From an uncultured Pirellula sp. (GTDB lineage Bacteria; Planctomycetota; Planctomycetia; Pirellulales; Pirellulaceae), in assembly GCA_903892355.1 (NCBI GenBank), contig CAITIE010000084.1:62001-126000 (forward strand): a stretch of 64,000 nt of DNA. Reading direction: 5' to 3'. A program made the position numbers and the translations under genes. Of the stretch, positions 20,125 to 30,300 are shown piece after piece (positions within the stretch are counted from its first letter, which is position 1; each line of letters opens with the position of its first letter). A model generated the notes under the pieces. It had not been told where the DNA came from, ran no database searches, and saw nothing but the letters and a program-made list of their open reading frames with translations.

Positions 20125-20943
20125 TTAGCCTTGTCGGCGTTCTGGCATGGCTGCCACGTCGAGGAACCATAGAAGCTCCCCGTTCGCCGGATGGATGCCT
20201 TGCGCGGGATATTTTTCCACTTGGCGAGGCCCGTGCCAGACGACATCGATCGCGGCTCGTTTGGACGGACCACAGACCAGGAACGCTACTTTGTCTGCGG
20301 CGTTGATCAGGGGCAGGGTCATGGTCAACCGGTAAGCTTCAAACTTGGGAACGAAGTTCGCGACGAAGAGGTTTTCCGTTTCCTGGAGGGCTTGGGTTTC
20401 AGGAAACAAGGAGGCGGTGTGGGCGTCATCGCCGAGTCCTAGCAAAACGATATCGATTTGGGGGAGATCGGATTTCGCAACGCGATCGCTGATGGATGAG
20501 GGGTTTGCGCTGCTGCTTGGCCCTGCGTTATCGTTGCTTTCGGCCAGCACCTTCCTAATTGTTTCGCTGTATTCATGGGCAGTGCGATCGGGGGCGCTGG
20601 TTTGAACTGGAACTGGGTATACTTGAGGGATGGCTCGCGGTTGCCGGGTTGCTTCAGCGCGCTCGAGCCATGCTCGCTTGACCATTCCATAATTGCTATC
20701 TTCATGATCCTGGGGGACATTTCGCTCGTCTCCCCACAGCAAAGCCACTTTCGACCAGTCCACGCAATGCAGTTCGTTTTCAGCAATCTTTTCGTAGAGA
20801 AGCTTCGGGGTCGATCCTCCGGAGAGAGCGATGCTACATTTGCCCCGTTCCTGGATTGCGTTCTCAATCGCCTCGATAAGCCATTCGCAGACGGCCGAAG
20901 CCACCTCGGCAGCATTTGGTTTGACTATGATTTGAGAGTTCAT
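20125..20943 (-). CDS. pgl: 6-phosphogluconolactonase
   Basis: Pgl hydrolyses 6-phosphogluconolactone in the oxidative pentose phosphate pathway. The 272-residue product has the DevB-type signatures: CSIALSGGSTPKLLYEKIA near the N-terminus, LLWGDERNVP, and IVLLGLGDDAHTASLFP. The start MNSQIIVKP is chosen; it has AGGATGGGA immediately upstream, and a start two codons earlier is equally possible. A Ser/Asn-rich insertion (residues about 140-165) is not seen in the usual family. zwf and gnd are not adjacent. It is divergent from the kinase-like gene. Confidence 0.92.
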   Translation of the reverse strand: MNSQIIVKPNAAEVASAVCEWLIEAIENAIQERGKCSIALSGGSTPKLLYEKIAENELHCVDWSKVALLWGDERNVPQDHEDSNYGMVKRAWLERAEATRQPRAIPQVYPVPVQTSAPDRTAHEYSETIRKVLAESNDNAGPSSSANPSSISDRVAKSDLPQIDIVLLGLGDDAHTASLFPETQALQETENLFVANFVPKFEAYRLTMTLPLINAADKVAFLVCGPSKRAAIDVVWHGPRQVEKYPAQGIHPANGELLWFLDVAAMPERRQG

Positions 20944-21182
20944 TCCCATCCTGCCCGGGCCGTTTTTTGTTGGGGGCCGTTGTTGGAGAGAACCGTCAGG
21001 TTCCATCACGGAGTTACCATCGGATGCTGGAACGGTCGGGTCTTCCAAAAATGGGGTATGCTAGGCAGAATTCAGGCAGAGGGATTCGATTGGGGCGGCG
21101 ATGATCCCAGCGGACCGGCGTGGGTACGGAGGGATGAGTCCCCATTTACGGCACAATCGGAATTGAAGGAACATTGCGAATA

Positions 21183-24100
21183 ATGCAGCCGACGACGGTA
21201 CAACTTTGGGAACGCATCCACGCCTCGGGCTTAGCATCGCCCGAGGAGTGTCGTCGATGGGCGAAAAGCGTTGCTGCCGCCGTGGGCAAAGAAGCGTTGT
21301 CGGATCCTGGGGGGCTCACGAAGGAATTGGTGGGCCAAGGCTACCTGACACCTTACCAAGCGAATGTGCTTTACAAAGGGATGTCCCACCCAGTTCAATT
21401 AGGGTCGATCCGGGTCGTTCGATCCTTGGAGTCGGAGTGGGGGCCTTATTGGTACCAAGGGGTTTCCGGCGGGCAGGGGGGGGCCGGCGGGCAAGGGGGC
21501 GAGTCGAATAACACCGAGTCGAATAACACCGAGTCGAAAAATACCGAGTCGAAAAATACCGAATCGAAAAATACCGAATCGAATTACACGGTTGTTGCAA
21601 TAGCAGCCTCGAACTTAGTCTCGGGGCCAATGCACGATTGGCCGCCGAGTCTGATGTGGGCCGAGGAGCATTGCAAGGCGAAGTCAGCGTATCTGGACGA
21701 TTGGAACGTTTCGGGCGCAACGCTTCAGCATCTATTCGTGGCCGGAACGCGGACCAATGAACCAACTCTGTCCGCGCGATTGATGGATGGGCCACTCGAT
21801 AGCGAAGCATGCGCACAGATGGTTCGCGAGGTTGCGACCGGTTTGCAGGTAGTGCATGAAATGGGATTGGTGCATGGCCGGATTTCTCTCGATGCCATTC
21901 AGTGCACATCCGTGGGTGAGTACCGACTTTTGCGAGACCCGCTATTCCCCCCTGCGTCGGCGTACGGAGTTGGGACGCCATCGTTATTGGGAGGCGAGCA
22001 GGATCGATACGCTGTGGCGGCTCCTGAGTTAGCGCGATCCGGAGCAAAACCGACCGTGCAAAGCGACTTGTATGCGCTCGGATGCGTTTGGTACCGTGCC
22101 TTGACGGGCCAATGGCCGTTCCAGCCAGGAATCGACGCTCCGCCAACCAAATGGTCGGTGCTTCACGCGCAGATCCCAGTATTGATGCCCAATGGTCTCA
22201 ACGAGCCGCTAGCAAAATGCTTGATGTATCTCTTAGCGAAATCACCAACCGTCCGATTCCGCAACGCGAATGATTTGCTCGATGCATTACGTTTCGCTCT
22301 GACCGCAACGAGTAAGAAGGCAACGGACCGTGAGGCATCGCCAGTGGATGTGGCGACCCCTTTGCCTGGCAAGACGGCTCCAAAGTCTGCCGACAGCAAG
22401 TCTGTTGAATCGAAGCCAAGTCCCTCCGAGGTGGATGGCGGCAAGGCAATCACCTCCGGTAAAAAACCAATTGGTACCAGCGAATCTGTCACACGCAATC
22501 CGAATGCGGTGCGAGCTGCTGAGGAGTCTGGGCGCGAGACCAAAGGGAGTTCGTCGGAACAGAGCACAACCCGCGTTAAAAAATCGGTGGCAACGTTGGT
22601 ACAGAGTTCGACGGTAACCAGTGTTCCTGCAATAAATACCGCAAGTGAGGATCCAGAGCGAGATTTCAATCCGCCAGTTAAGAATCCTCCCGTGACCCCT
22701 CCTTTGGTGGAGATATCGAATCCGCTCCTCGGCGCATCCAAGCCTTCGTCGGACCTGAAAAGTCCAGTCGTCGCTGAAGACAGGACGCAGGTCAACTTGG
22801 ACGCGTCGGCGAGCGTTCAAGGTGCGAGCGATACACCAAGCGGTCCTGCTGGGGAGTCGAAGTCTGGGGGATTGGTCGAGTCGAAGCCTGAGGGTTCGCA
22901 GGATGTGCCGGTTGGGGGGGCGGACAAGGGGCTTGGATCGGGAAGTAGCAAGCCTACGATCGTGCTCGATAAACTCAATGCCTTGGATGTGAAAGAGGGT
23001 GGAGCCAAGAAGAAAAAAAAGAAGCCGCGTTCCAAAGACGGAGAGACCAAAGGCAAGAAGGTCGCGGAGGTAGGGAGCAAGGGTGTCAAAGGGAAGCGGA
23101 AACAGAAGAGGCCGGTATGGTTCATGCCGCTGGTGTTTATTTGCTCGTTGCTGATGATGCTGTTGCTCGTGTTGGTGTTGCGAAACACCAGTGTTGGGGT
23201 TGTGAAGATCAAGCCGCAGGAGCGTAACAAAGGGGCGGTCGCGCAGAACGAAACGGTTGTTCCAAGCATCGCGAATGAAGCAGGAAAAGAGCGGGTCGCG
23301 ATCGACCCGATGCTTGAGTATTTTGCATTGAAGGAAGATGACGGAAAGTCCCCTTGGACCCCTCCGATGATCGGGTCACCGTATTCGACGGACATGCTAC
23401 CGATGGGAATTGAAACGTTGGTTTTTCTTTCTGGGGCGGCGATTGAGCAAAAGAAACCCGTCGATCAGTTGCTTCAGTGGTGGCAAAGCGTTCAAGGGAA
23501 CGCGTCGTCGATTCCTGAGTTCGAATGGGTGAATCGAGAAGGGCTCGATTCGGTAGCGATTGCGTGGTATCCAGGTGCTGAAATCTCAACCTTCCAGCGT
23601 GTGGTCCGATTCACCTATGCGGACAGTAAGCCACTCTCGGAGCGGATCGTTGCTTCGGAGGCTATGGAACCAAAGAAAGTTACCTCCGAGAATGGGCCCG
23701 CGCAGACGTTTTGGATCGTACCTATCGATGGCCAGCAGGTCGCAATTGCAGGGGATGAATTGCGGTCGGATGCGAATGCGTCGGTGAAGCGAATTACGGT
23801 TGGCCCCGTCGGGCTGATCGAACAACTGGCAAAGAATCAAGGCAAGTCGGGGCCGCTTCGACGGCAGATGGAAGTGCTGCTTCAGGCAACCGATAGCCGT
23901 GCGGATGTTACGGTGCTGGCGGCTCCGAGTTTCTTGTATGGCGATGGCAAACTCCTCATGGGCGAGCATTCGGGCAGAGTCCTCTCGTTGCTCCGATCGT
24001 TTGTGGATGACAATGTTCAAGCACTCATGATTCGAACTCATTTGGAACCGGCATGGTACGTCGAAGTAAGGACGCTCGGGAACGATCTGCAAAGCGCGTT

Positions 24101-24821
24101 TCGCGATGCTGCAGAAGCCAAAAAGCGACTCGAAGGGTTGCCGGATGAGATGGAGTCGCGATTTACCGCAAAGCCCGCAGATCCCTATTGGAGGGCGCTT
24201 GCCAACCGCTACCCGCAAATGCTGCGCAAGTTGGTCAGTTACACGCGTGCGGCGTCTGAGGATGGCCAAGTGGTGATCAATGCGTACTTGCCGAGCGAAG
24301 CTGTCCTGAACATGACCATTTCGAGTTGGATGGCGTTGCAGGCCGATAGCGGTACGACGACGAGCAAAGTCGCGGTAGCGAAACCGACTCCGACGACCTC
24401 GAAAACGCCCGACGAGTTGCTCGAAGCAAAGATCAATATCAAGCTCGAGCAGGAATCTCTCGAAGCGGTATTGCAAGCCATTTCGAATGAAGTTCGGGAC
24501 AGTCATACCGGCGGCGTCGAGGCATTGCCGATGGCCATCAATGGCGGTGCTTTTCAGAAAGAGGGGATCACGAGGAATCAACAAATTCGCGGTTTTGATT
24601 TCAAGGAGACTCCGCTGCGGCAGGTGCTGACGGCTCTAGCTCGGCGCGCCAATCCGGTGACGACGGTCAAAGCTCCGAATGAAAAGGACCAGAAGGTGGT
24701 GTGGGTGCTGATCGATGACCCCGCAACGCCGAGTAAGAAAAAATTGGAGATGACGACGCGTGTTTGGGCGGACTCCAATCAAGCGAATTTGCCGACGGAG
24801 TTCGTGATCCCCAAAGATTAG
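21183..24821 (+). CDS. Membrane-anchored protein with a degenerate Ser/Thr kinase domain
   Basis: The 1212-residue product has three parts. Residues about 1-380 resemble a planctomycete Ser/Thr kinase: the C-lobe pattern APELARSGAKPTVQSDLYAL and RALTGQWPF is clear. But the catalytic loop reads HGRISLDAIQ instead of HRDxKxxN, no DFG is seen (the position reads LRDPLF), and no Gly-rich loop or VAIK lysine is recognisable, so it is probably a pseudokinase. A low-complexity Ser/Lys/Pro linker follows, then a Lys-rich stop-transfer and one membrane helix (FMPLVFICSLLMMLLLVLVL, about residues 645-665). The C-terminal 530 residues would be outside and match nothing I know. The N-terminal part has an in-frame 15-bp x 6 repeat. 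The ATG at 21183 is chosen over one nine bases earlier without strong evidence. Confidence 0.72.
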   Translation: MQPTTVQLWERIHASGLASPEECRRWAKSVAAAVGKEALSDPGGLTKELVGQGYLTPYQANVLYKGMSHPVQLGSIRVVRSLESEWGPYWYQGVSGGQGGAGGQGGESNNTESNNTESKNTESKNTESKNTESNYTVVAIAASNLVSGPMHDWPPSLMWAEEHCKAKSAYLDDWNVSGATLQHLFVAGTRTNEPTLSARLMDGPLDSEACAQMVREVATGLQVVHEMGLVHGRISLDAIQCTSVGEYRLLRDPLFPPASAYGVGTPSLLGGEQDRYAVAAPELARSGAKPTVQSDLYALGCVWYRALTGQWPFQPGIDAPPTKWSVLHAQIPVLMPNGLNEPLAKCLMYLLAKSPTVRFRNANDLLDALRFALTATSKKATDREASPVDVATPLPGKTAPKSADSKSVESKPSPSEVDGGKAITSGKKPIGTSESVTRNPNAVRAAEESGRETKGSSSEQSTTRVKKSVATLVQSSTVTSVPAINTASEDPERDFNPPVKNPPVTPPLVEISNPLLGASKPSSDLKSPVVAEDRTQVNLDASASVQGASDTPSGPAGESKSGGLVESKPEGSQDVPVGGADKGLGSGSSKPTIVLDKLNALDVKEGGAKKKKKKPRSKDGETKGKKVAEVGSKGVKGKRKQKRPVWFMPLVFICSLLMMLLLVLVLRNTSVGVVKIKPQERNKGAVAQNETVVPSIANEAGKERVAIDPMLEYFALKEDDGKSPWTPPMIGSPYSTDMLPMGIETLVFLSGAAIEQKKPVDQLLQWWQSVQGNASSIPEFEWVNREGLDSVAIAWYPGAEISTFQRVVRFTYADSKPLSERIVASEAMEPKKVTSENGPAQTFWIVPIDGQQVAIAGDELRSDANASVKRITVGPVGLIEQLAKNQGKSGPLRRQMEVLLQATDSRADVTVLAAPSFLYGDGKLLMGEHSGRVLSLLRSFVDDNVQALMIRTHLEPAWYVEVRTLGNDLQSAFRDAAEAKKRLEGLPDEMESRFTAKPADPYWRALANRYPQMLRKLVSYTRAASEDGQVVINAYLPSEAVLNMTISSWMALQADSGTTTSKVAVAKPTPTTSKTPDELLEAKINIKLEQESLEAVLQAISNEVRDSHTGGVEALPMAINGGAFQKEGITRNQQIRGFDFKETPLRQVLTALARRANPVTTVKAPNEKDQKVVWVLIDDPATPSKKKLEMTTRVWADSNQANLPTEFVIPKD
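21501..21590. repeat. In-frame 15-bp x 6 repeat inside the kinase-like gene
   Basis: Six units of the type GAGTCGAATAACACC encode ESNNT or ESKNT repeats. The first two are identical and the rest drift stepwise. An 18-bp GGQGGA-type duplication lies just before. Confidence 0.95.
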
Positions 24822-24847
24822 GTAGCGTTTCCGTCACGCCACATCGC

Positions 24848-24945
24848 CAGTCTATCCTGCAGTCTATTCTGCAGTCTATTTTGTCGTACTCGTGCTCGTG
24901 CTCGTGCTCGATCGAGTAGCAGTCGCAGTCGCAGTAGCAGGATAG
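24848..24945. repeat. 12-bp x 3 repeat followed by an inverted hexamer array
   Basis: CAGTCTATCCTG and two close copies (24848-24883) are followed by TCGTAC TCGTGC TCGTGC TCGTGC (24884-24907), a TCGATCGA centre, and then hexamers of the type GCAGTC and GCAGTA in the opposite sense. The block fills much of the 320-bp spacer behind the kinase-like gene. Confidence 0.9.
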
Positions 24946-25050
24946 AAAGCAGAATTGTGGAGCTTCAAAGCGATACTCCGGGATTCTTGCAATTGTGCCA
25001 TGAGGAATGCTCCGAGATATCGGATTGCCGACGTATTGACGTGTTTCGGG

Positions 25051-25081
25051 TTGTCCGTTGTCCGAGCAGGCTTGCTACAAT
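25051..25081 (+). promoter_or_regulatory. Candidate promoter for the creatininase-like gene
   Basis: TTGTCC at 25051 and TACAAT at 25076 are separated by 19 bp, about 60 bp upstream of the start. The -10 is good, the spacing is long and the -35 weak. Confidence 0.35.
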
Positions 25082-25141
25082 AGGGTCGCGAGGTCCCTAA
25101 TTTTTTACGGACCCGGTTGTTCCTTGATGGTTCTTTACTGA

Positions 25142-25921
25142 ATGCTTTTGGATAGGTGCTGTGTGCAATTTGCAGAATTGAGTGCTCCAAAAATACGTTC
25201 CTTGGCCCCGGATACACCGATCGTATTTCCGATCGCTGCAATCGAGCAGCATGGTCCCCATTTGCCCGTGTGGACCGATTCGTTGATCACGTCAAAGTTG
25301 ATGGAGAGCGTTTCGGAACGGCTGAAAGATCAGGTCTTGTTCGCCCCGTTGATGTGGCTTGGAAATTCCCATCACCACTTGGATTTTTCCGGCACCCTTT
25401 CGTCGTCACCCCGCAACTATTTGGATTTGCTAAGCGATTTGATGGAAAATGCGATTTCGCAGGGTTTCCGTCGCATTGTCTTTATCAATGGTCACGGTGG
25501 GAACGATGTGCCGGCGAAGCAAGCGACCTTCGAGGTACGGCAGAAGTACGCCAATCGCTCGGACTTGCTACTGTTGATGACCACGTATTGGGGGCTCGGT
25601 GTGGAGCCATGGAAAGAGGATGCTTCGATCGTGCAGCGTGAGATGGGGCATGCGTGCGAATGGGAGACATCGATGGTTTTGTCGATACGCCCGGATTTGG
25701 TTGGCGATTACCAAGAATTGATCCCGGTGGATCCAGGCAACCCATTCCGACCCGGTGTGCGAGCATGGAAGACAGCGGATAGGACAGCACCTGGCTATAT
25801 CGGGATTCCCGATGCAGCGAGTCGCTCCAAAGGAGATATATTGCTGCGACTCTTTTCCGATGCGCTGGTCGAATGGCTGGAACGCGTGGTCCGCTGGGAC
25901 GGGCAGAGTTGGGACGGTTGA
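25142..25921 (+). CDS. Creatininase-family amidohydrolase
   Basis: The 259-residue product belongs to the creatininase family of metal-dependent amidohydrolases. It has the metal-ligand block AAIEQHGPHLPVWTDS and the second block FINGHGGNDVP, both expected; later residues (REMGHACEWETS) match the family's third block. Known members open cyclic amides such as creatinine or act on formamide intermediates of cofactor synthesis, but planctomycetes have many paralogues whose substrates are unknown. It is followed on the same strand by the Gfo/Idh/MocA gene (221 bp) and the ThuA/PVC gene. Confidence 0.87.
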   Translation: MLLDRCCVQFAELSAPKIRSLAPDTPIVFPIAAIEQHGPHLPVWTDSLITSKLMESVSERLKDQVLFAPLMWLGNSHHHLDFSGTLSSSPRNYLDLLSDLMENAISQGFRRIVFINGHGGNDVPAKQATFEVRQKYANRSDLLLLMTTYWGLGVEPWKEDASIVQREMGHACEWETSMVLSIRPDLVGDYQELIPVDPGNPFRPGVRAWKTADRTAPGYIGIPDAASRSKGDILLRLFSDALVEWLERVVRWDGQSWDG

Positions 25922-26070
25922 GCGGATCGTTTCCCGTCCCGTTTTGTTTCGAATCAGTAAGCTTCGAGGGGGAAGGTTTCAATCGGAGCTGTAAAAAAGC
26001 TTATGTTTTTTGCGCAATTTTGCATGGCGACTTGCCTAGCAAACGGGGATGATGATAGGCATCGATGAAG

Positions 26071-26096
26071 CCGGAAAGGCTGGCCGGAAAGGCTGT
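26071..26096. repeat. 13-bp x 2 repeat upstream of the oxidoreductase
   Basis: CCGGAAAGGCTGG is followed by CCGGAAAGGCTGT, 46 bp before the start. An in-frame reading frame runs through it but is not used in the chosen gene model. Confidence 0.8.
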
Positions 26097-26142
26097 TCGA
26101 AAGTCCCTCCCACCCTCTTCTATTCTGGAGTGTTGCAAAAGC

Positions 26143-27258
26143 ATGACTAAGAAAGTCAAAGTGGCCATGATCGGACTTGGCTTTGGTGCTGAGTTCATCC
26201 CAATTTACCAACGTCATCCCCATGCGGAAGTCGTGGCGGTATGCCGACGCAACGAAGCGGAAATGAATGAGGTGGCTGACCGTTTCGGGATTGCTAAGAG
26301 GTATACCGATTACGCGAAGGTACTCGAGGATCCTGAAGTCGATTTCGTTCACATCAACTCGCCGATTCCTGACCATGCGTGGATGAGTCTTCAGGCATTG
26401 AAGGCTGGTAAGCATGTGATGTGCACGGTCCCCATGGCCACTACGATCGAAGAGTGTGATCAGATTTGCGAAGCGGTCGCATCGACTGGCAAAAAGTACA
26501 TGATGGCTGAGACGGTTGTGTACAGTCGGGAATTTTTGTTCCTAAAAGAACTGTATCAGAAGGGGGAGCTTGGCAAAATCCAATATATGGCGGCGTCGCA
26601 CCCTCAAGACATGGACGGCTGGCCAGAGTATTGGGAGCGAATGATTCCGATGCATTACGCCACGCACGTGGTCTCGCCTGTGCTCGGTTTGGTCAACGGG
26701 TTGGCCGAATACGTCTCGTGCTTTGGTTCCGGAACGATCCGTCCGGATTTGGCTAAGAAATCGGGCAATTCGTTCGCTGTGGAATCGTGCCATATCAAGA
26801 TTCAGGACAGCGATGTTGCAGCCCACATTTGGCGGTTCCTGTTCGATACCGCGCGACAATATCGCGAGAGTTTCGATGTGTACGGGACCAAAAAGAGCTT
26901 CGAGTGGTCGCTGGTCGAAGGCAAACCGCACATTTTGCACACGGCCAAAAAGCCCGAGCATGAGATCGCTGAGGAGATCGAAGTGCCTGACTATGCGCAT
27001 TTACTTCCAGAACCGATCCGTCAGTTCACTCAATCCATTCAGGATGCGGACCACCTTTCGTTCATCCAAGGCGGTGGGCATGGTGGGTCGCACCCCCATT
27101 TGGTCCATGAGTTTGTGAGTGCCTTGGTCGACGACCGAGATCCGTGGCCCAATGCGGTAACATCCGCCAACTGGACATGTGTTGGTATCTGTGCGCATCA
27201 AAGCGCTGTCAACGGTGGCCAGATCGTCAAGTTACCAGCGTTTACGCTTGGTAAATAA
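26143..27258 (+). CDS. Gfo/Idh/MocA-family oxidoreductase lacking the usual Lys
   Basis: The 371-residue product has the N-terminal Rossmann fold (MIGLGFGAEFI, with CRRNE after strand 2) and the C-terminal substrate domain of the family. Where most members have a conserved E-K-P with the catalytic lysine, this one reads KHVMCTVPMA, so that lysine is absent. YATHVVSP fits the family's substrate-site position. NAD(P)-dependent sugar or inositol dehydrogenase is the family function; the altered motif makes the reaction uncertain. The ATG reading MTKKVKVAMIG is chosen over one 78 bp upstream since the fold begins there. It is upstream of the ThuA/PVC gene with 118 bp between. Confidence 0.87.
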   Translation: MTKKVKVAMIGLGFGAEFIPIYQRHPHAEVVAVCRRNEAEMNEVADRFGIAKRYTDYAKVLEDPEVDFVHINSPIPDHAWMSLQALKAGKHVMCTVPMATTIEECDQICEAVASTGKKYMMAETVVYSREFLFLKELYQKGELGKIQYMAASHPQDMDGWPEYWERMIPMHYATHVVSPVLGLVNGLAEYVSCFGSGTIRPDLAKKSGNSFAVESCHIKIQDSDVAAHIWRFLFDTARQYRESFDVYGTKKSFEWSLVEGKPHILHTAKKPEHEIAEEIEVPDYAHLLPEPIRQFTQSIQDADHLSFIQGGGHGGSHPHLVHEFVSALVDDRDPWPNAVTSANWTCVGICAHQSAVNGGQIVKLPAFTLGK

Positions 27259-27376
27259 CGCGTTCGGGTTCTCACTGATTTGGGACCATGGCGGGGATCA
27301 TCCTCACTGTGTTTCAGCAGAGAGAAAGAGTCGCAGCAGAACAATCCAAGAGCAAATCCTACATAGAGAAGAAAAA

Positions 27377-30300
27377 ATGAACGTTTCAGGATTCGGTCGG
27401 TCTGTCGCTTGGCGGAGTCTATTCCGCATGTTTATGGCGTTAATACCTATGCTCGTTGCGTTTTCTGGGACGCACTCACGCGGGGTTGCGGTTGGGCAAG
27501 AGGGAATTCGAATCCTCTTTCTTGGGGATCAGGGGCACCATCGGCCTTCGGATCTGTATCGAGTGCTCGAGCCAGCGATGAAAAAGTACGGCATACAGAT
27601 CGTCTACTCGGAAGATGTGGCGAACTCACTGACCAAGCAGCGACTGAATGAGTTCGATGGTTTACTGATCTACGCGAACATCGACGTGATCGGAAAAGAT
27701 CAAGAGAAGGCGATGCTCGATTATGTCGCTTCTGGTAAAGGGATTATTCCTTTGCACTGCGCATCGTTTTGCTTCCGAAATTCTGATGCGTATGTGGCAT
27801 TGGTAGGCGCGCAGTTCAAAGAGCACGGTGGTCAGCGATTCACGACGCGCATTGTGGAACCAAAGCATCCGATCATGCAAGGCTTCAGTGGCTTTGAAAG
27901 TTGGGATGAAACGTACATTCACCACATGCACAACACGAAGGATCGGATCGTTCTCGAAGAGCGCCGACAAGGCAAGTTGGCCGAAGGAACCCAAGCTGAG
28001 CCGTGGACATGGGTCCGTACGCATGGAGAAGGCCGAGTCTTCTACACCGCGTGGGGGCACAATATGGATACGTGGGGCAATGAGGGATTCCAAAACCTCG
28101 TGGCTCGCGGGATCACGTGGGCCTGCAAACGCGATTTGTCAACGATTCCGCGCTACAGTGATCCGAGTCGGTTCGATATTCCCAAGATGACGGCCGCTCG
28201 CAAGGATGTTGCCGAGTTCACTTTTGCCGACGTCGGCAAGGAGATCCCGAATTACACTCCGAACGAAAAATGGGGCGTTCAAGGTGAACGCAAGAGCCGG
28301 ATGCAGAACCCGATCACGGCCGTCGAGTCGCAGAAGCATTACATAGCCCCAGAAGGATTCGATGTGAAGCTATGGGCGAGCGAAAAGGATATGCTCGACG
28401 GGGAAGCCGACAAGGGGATCGCAGGTTTGGGTGGCAAGCCGATCGCGATGAACTGGGACGAACGGGGCCGGCTTTGGGTTTGCGAAACAGTCGATTATCC
28501 CAATGAACTGCAAGTGCCTGGCAAGGGGCGCGATCGGATCCGCGTTTGTGAAGACACCAATGGAGATGGCAAAGCGGACAAATTCACTGTCTTTGCATCT
28601 GAGATGAGTATTCCAACCGCGATTGTCGCCTACCGCGGTGGTGTTCTGGTCCAAGACGGGACCAAAACCATCTATATGAAGGATACCGATGGCGACGATG
28701 TGGCAGATATGAAGCAGGAATTGATCACCGGTTGGGCGATGGGTGATACGCACGGTGGCGTTAGCAACTTCCAATATGGTATGGACAACTGGATTTGGGC
28801 CATGCAAGGTTACAACGACTCGTACCCAGTGATCAATGGAGAGAAACAGCAAGGATTCCGTCAAGGCTTTTGGCGGTTTGCATTGGAACAGTCCCCGTCG
28901 AAGAGCACGGCACCGGTCTACGCGATTGCAAAAGACGGGTCGACGGACACGACGGCTACATCAAAATTTGATGCCCATTCGCTGCGGGTTAGCAAGCTCG
29001 AGTTTGTCCGCTCGACGAATAACAACACGTGGGGCTTTGGGATCAGCGAAGAAGGTTTGATTTTCGGATCGACTGCCAACGGGAACCCTAGCATTTTTAT
29101 GCCGATCCCCAATCGATACTACGAACGTGTTACCGGTTGGTCACCGCAGGTTCTCAGCAACATTGCGGATGGATTCAAATTTGAGCCGGTGACCGAGAAC
29201 GTCCGACAAGTCGACTGGCATGGTGGTTACACGGCCGCAGCTGGGCATGCTCTCTACACCGCGAGGAACTACCCCAAGCATTGGTGGAACCGTTTAGCAT
29301 TCGTATGCGAACCCACCGGTCACTTGGTCGGCAGTTTCGTGCTGTCCCGCGATGGGGCGGGCTACCGCTCCACCAGCCCATTCAATTTGGTGGCAAGCAA
29401 CGATGAATGGGCGGCTCCGATCATGGCCGAGGTTGGCCCGGACGGAAACGTATGGGTTCTCGACTGGTACAACTTCATCGTTCAGCACAACCCAACGCCG
29501 CAAGGTTTCGAGACAGGCAAAGGGAATGCTTATGAGACCAAGTTGCGAGACAAGCGATACGGTCGGGTTTACCGCGTTGTTTATAACGGCTCGGAAGGAA
29601 TGTCGACGGAAGAGTTAAGCCGCGGGGACGCGTTGGTGCGTGGTGGATTGGCAAAAGCGAGTGAGAACTCCATCGTTGCAGCCCTTCAGCATCCCAACAT
29701 GTTCTGGCGGCGTTCCGCCCAACGGTTGCTTGTGGAGAAAAGCAAGCTCGAGCCTGCAACGATTGCGGCTTTGCAAGCTCTCGTGAACAACAAAAGTGTT
29801 GACGATGCAGGTTTAAATGTCGGTGCCATCCACGCGATCTGGGTTTTGGCAGCGCACGGCCAATGGTCGGGCGACTTGGTTGGCGCATCCATGCGTCACC
29901 CAAGCGCTGGCGTTGCTCGCAATGCAGTTGCTGCAGCCGTACCGAGCGAGGCGTCCGCGGCGCAGGTTCTAGAGTCCAAACTTTTGAGTTCCGAGGATCC
30001 GCAGGTCAAGTTGGCGGCACTTTTGAAGTTGGCAGATTGCCCAGCCGGCACACCGGGTGTTGCCGAGGCGATCATCGCCAGTTCCGAGTCAGCGACCGAT
30101 CGTTGGCTGTTGGATGCGTGGACCAGCGCTGCTGCAACCCATGCTGCGGACCTGCTGCCTAGGTTTGCATCTCAAAAGGTTAATGTTTCCAGTGAACTCG
30201 CGGGACGATTGGCGATTGTTGCCGAACATGCCGCGCGGAACAAGCTAAAAGCAGATTCGATAGCAGCGCTGATCGAATCAAAATCCAACCCACAAGTCAT

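Noticed and set aside
23586-24584. 332-codon open frame antisense to the pseudokinase gene
   Set aside because: It is a shadow of the plus-strand gene, His/Arg-rich without any motif.
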